Shown in pieces: positions 56,814 to 58,590 of a stretch of 58,590 bases of DNA. The DNA is from Pedobacter mendelii. Its GTDB lineage: Bacteria; Bacteroidota; Bacteroidia; Sphingobacteriales; Sphingobacteriaceae. The translations under genes were made by a program, and so were the position numbers. Each line of letters begins with the position of its first letter. The stretch's first letter is position 1. The notes under the pieces were generated by a model, which saw only the letters and a list, made by a program, of their open reading frames with translations, had not been told where the DNA came from and made no database searches. The DNA lies in contig NZ_BMDJ01000015.1 in NCBI RefSeq assembly GCF_014635725.1, positions 1 through 58,590 of the forward strand. Reading direction: 5' to 3'.

Positions 56814-57069
56814 AACTGTAGAAGGTTTGCTAACAAATATAACATTTCAGGAAGTAATGTTTGTATTCATTTTAGCCATTATCTACAAAAGACATTGTAA
56901 AAATTGTAAAGCACTTACTTAATTTTCTACGTCTATGGTTTATAACAGGCTGCGTAAACCACCTCTGGCACTTTAGCTTCTTAAAGAGGAAAGATTCAGG
57001 AAAAAGCCCTAAACAGTCCTCCCCAGACGAAATGGAGTAGCAATTGGATGGAAGATTATTTTAAGCTAT
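56814..57069. promoter_or_regulatory. Intergenic region with the wecA-like -7 box
   Basis: 256 bp. TATATTTG at 56834-56841 (minus strand) is the predicted -7 element of the wecA-like gene. No terminator with a clear T-tract was recognised after the glycosyltransferase, and no other feature was seen. Confidence 0.45.
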
Positions 57070-57813
57070 TTACCAAAACTGTTTAATCTTAGATAGTTTT
57101 TTTCTTATAATAACCAATAAAGGATTGGGTATGGCATTTTTTTTCAAAGCCTTATAATCATTTACAAGAGCATTAAACAAGCTATTAAAAGAATTATTAC
57201 TTACTCCTCCGGTTCTCATTTTTACCATTAAAACCGGAAGGTATTTGACATTTAACTTATGTGTAAAAAAAAATCTTAAAATTAAATCGTAATCGGCTGC
57301 CGTACCTAAGTCTAATGCATAATTACCATACTTTTCAAAAAGATTTCTTTTTAGGTATAAAGTTGGGTGTGCCGGCATCCAACCTAATTTAATATCTTCG
57401 AGGGTTATAGGTTTAGATTTCCATTTACGTATAATATTCAAATGAACAGGATGGATATAATTCAGATCTCCATAAACACCTTCAATTTCAGGATTCTGTT
57501 TAAATGAATTTACAATCTCTTCTACTACATTTTCATTTGCGAACACATCATCAGCATTTAAAACACCAACGATTTCGCCAGTTGCTAAACAAATACCTTT
57601 ATTTATGGCATCGTATAAGCCATTGTCTTTTTCCGAGATGAAATGATGCAGGTATTGCTGGTATTCCTCTATTATCAATAGTGTTCCATCCGTAGAATTA
57701 CCATCAATTATAATGTACTCAATATCCTTGTGCGATTGATTTATAATAGATTCAATACAATCTTTTATGTAAGCTTTACCGTTATAAACTACCGTGATTA
57801 TGGATATCTTCAT
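57070..57813 (-). CDS. Glycosyltransferase family 2
   Basis: 247 residues. GT-A fold: SIITVVYNGKAYIKDCIESIINQ at the N-terminus, IIDGNSTDGT, and the metal-binding motif VLNADD (about 90-95) with GVYGDLNYI. Similar to enzymes that add sugars in polysaccharide synthesis. No membrane segment. The start overlaps the preceding small secreted-protein gene by 32 bp, so the two are translated from one transcript. Near the wecA-like gene, so a role in surface polysaccharide is likely. Confidence 0.88.
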   Translation of the reverse strand: MKISIITVVYNGKAYIKDCIESIINQSHKDIEYIIIDGNSTDGTLLIIEEYQQYLHHFISEKDNGLYDAINKGICLATGEIVGVLNADDVFANENVVEEIVNSFKQNPEIEGVYGDLNYIHPVHLNIIRKWKSKPITLEDIKLGWMPAHPTLYLKRNLFEKYGNYALDLGTAADYDLILRFFFTHKLNVKYLPVLMVKMRTGGVSNNSFNSLFNALVNDYKALKKNAIPNPLLVIIRKKLSKIKQFW

Positions 57814-58153
57814 GTTTGCCAGCTGGCAGCCTCCTCTTCAAATGAAGAAAAGCAATGCCAGCTGTAAATATAAAAAATGTGGGGATATAGTCGTCGATTG
57901 GGCATTGTTGATAATATGTTCCTTTTATACCTGCTTTTGCATGCCCAACGCAACCGAGATATGGCTTCGACGTATCTAAAACCCACTCGCACCCAACATC
58001 AGGCTGGCTATTTGGTGAGTTTGAAAAAACCCCTCCTGGTGGATTCGTTTGATAAATTAATAGTTCGGAGTAGCCAGGAACAAGGCACCCATAATCTGCG
58101 AAGGAACTAAAGTGGGATAGTAAGATCGGGATGATTAAACACAACTTTTTCAT
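57782..58153 (-). CDS. Small secreted Cys-rich protein with exosortase-like C-terminal signal
   Basis: 123 residues of no recognised family. Signal peptide about 1-19 (ending SSFA), then a short Pro/Ser-rich region with Cys about 23, 55, 68 and 84. The C-terminus has PIDDYIP (85-91), a hydrophobic stretch FFIFTAGIAFLHL (93-105) and KRR. This three-part layout resembles exosortase or PID-CTERM sorting signals known beside Bacteroidota polysaccharide loci. A 15-residue polar tail follows the basic residues, which is not typical. A good promoter is seen upstream (58177-58207). Function unknown. Confidence 0.6.
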   Translation of the reverse strand: MKKLCLIIPILLSHFSSFADYGCLVPGYSELLIYQTNPPGGVFSNSPNSQPDVGCEWVLDTSKPYLGCVGHAKAGIKGTYYQQCPIDDYIPTFFIFTAGIAFLHLKRRLPAGKHEDIHNHGSL

Positions 58154-58176
58154 AAGCTATAGAATTAATCATACAA

Positions 58177-58207
58177 TAAAGATAGTATAAGTTTTTTGAC
58201 AGGCAAA
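58177..58207 (-). promoter_or_regulatory. Promoter of the small secreted-protein/GT2 operon
   Basis: -33 TTTG (58204-58207) and -7-like TATCTTTA (58177-58184) separated by 19 bp, the classical Bacteroidota spacing. Predicted start about 20 bases before the ATG at 58153. Confidence 0.6.
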
Positions 58208-58337
58208 TATTTTAAAGAAAAAAAGTCTGCCGCGTGTTGCCCTACGGTTAATATTGGCAAACCGAAACGTACTTAAATCTTTAATTTGAGAATCTGCGAC
58301 TATTTGTTACAGTCGACATAGAGCAATCGGAATAAGT

Positions 58338-58480
58338 TTAAATCAAATTTCTTGTTATTTTACCTTTTATAATATATAGTGATTTTATGCTCGATTTTTC
58401 TATAACGGTATCCCCTTTAAAATTTGGATTAGATGAACGAAGAATGAGTTTATTTTTATCATTATGTGGATAAACCGCTT
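58338..58480 (-). pseudogene. C-terminal fragment of an S24/LexA-like regulator, cut by an IS end
   Basis: Open minus-strand frame ending at TAA 58338-58340, coding for about 47 residues: VYPHNDKNKLILRSSNPNF, then GDTVIEKSSIKSLYIIKG and KITRNLI. This matches the end of the S24 peptidase domain of phage-repressor-like regulators (typical pattern: LkSdNp.y..i.i....I..ly.v.G.i). The Ser/Lys catalytic pair and the DNA-binding part are absent because the frame meets the repeat array at about 58477-58482. The gene is probably interrupted by an insertion element. The exact junction is not known. Confidence 0.6.
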
Positions 58481-58481
58481 C

Positions 58482-58590
58482 AAATTGACCCCTCTTCGCC
58501 AATCTAAAAAGTTCCCCTTAGCCGAGTTAATTTGATAAGGTTCGCCAAAGGAAAAAGACCCCTTTGCGCCAATCCAAATTGACCCCCTTG
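58482..58590. mobile_element. Probable insertion-sequence end with tandem 23-24 bp repeats
   Basis: Five repeat starts at 58482, 58506, 58529, 58552 and 58576 (AAATTGACCCC, AAAAAGTTCCCC, AATTTGATAAGG, AAAAAGACCCC, AAATTGACCCC), many followed by CGCCAAT or a variant. Multiple terminal transposase-binding repeats of this length are typical of IS21-family ends. The transposase genes would lie beyond the right edge. Family assignment is inference. Confidence 0.5.

Noticed and set aside
57810..58110. Plus-strand small ORFs opposite the secreted-protein gene
   Set aside because: Shadows. The minus-strand gene has a signal peptide and a promoter with the correct spacing.

Overview
The window is an AT-rich chromosomal segment of a Bacteroidota bacterium, most likely a Pedobacter-like member of the Sphingobacteriaceae. 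The evidence is SusC/SusD-type outer-membrane proteins, a gliding-motility-type C-terminal secretion domain, a Bacteroidota histone H1-like small protein, TAnnTTTG-type -7 promoter elements, and overall similarity of the housekeeping proteins. I saw no rRNA, tRNA or CRISPR array. The assignment to genus is inference.

Layout. 1-3376 (minus) is the N-terminal part of a large secreted Ig-repeat protein that runs off the left edge. 3377-4934 is sparse: a stand-alone sigma region-2 protein and a very acidic small protein. 5014-9525 holds a glycogen branching enzyme and a GH31 alpha-glucosidase, followed by a TonB-dependent receptor (9681-12611). 12804-16602 (plus) holds a penicillin-acylase-family hydrolase, a small membrane protein and a LuxE-family enzyme. 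16604-17535 is an Xre/RES toxin-antitoxin pair, then tyrS, an AcpH-like gene, ligA and dapA. A SusC/SusD pair (22967-27698) is bracketed by two inverted copies of a palindromic element of about 130 bp. A histone H1-like gene and an alpha-oxoamine synthase follow.

30272-47266 (minus) is a nearly complete division and cell-wall (dcw) cluster, in transcription order mraZ-rsmH-ftsL-ftsI-murE-mraY-murD-ftsW-[four-helix-bundle gene]-murG-murC-ftsQ-ftsA-ftsZ. It builds the lipid II precursor (MurE, MurD, MurC, MraY, MurG), flips or polymerises and cross-links it (FtsW, FtsI), and assembles the Z-ring (FtsQ, FtsL, FtsA, FtsZ). MraZ-type operator repeats lie upstream of mraZ. The cluster is interrupted by a repeat family: three tandem 96-bp units fill the ftsI-murE gap, and a related unit plus a nonsense-truncated four-helix-bundle gene fill the ftsW-murG gap. 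Another copy sits directly upstream of dapA.

47739-58590 holds a cupin protein, a DoxX-like membrane protein, an ABC exporter, a YVTN-propeller protein with a gliding-type C-terminus, a gap-GNAT-pgk glycolytic operon, a WecA-like sugar-phosphate transferase, a family 2 glycosyltransferase and a small secreted protein whose C-terminus resembles an exosortase sorting signal. At the right edge the C-terminal 45 or so codons of an S24/LexA-like regulator end at a tandem 23-24 bp array that looks like the end of an insertion sequence.

The most unusual material is the interspersed repeat family linked to the four-helix-bundle gene inside the dcw cluster, the predicted leaderless starts with an identical 4-nt spacing, the toxin-antitoxin operator that brackets its own -7 box, and the paired TTTTCCACA boxes between ftsA and ftsZ.
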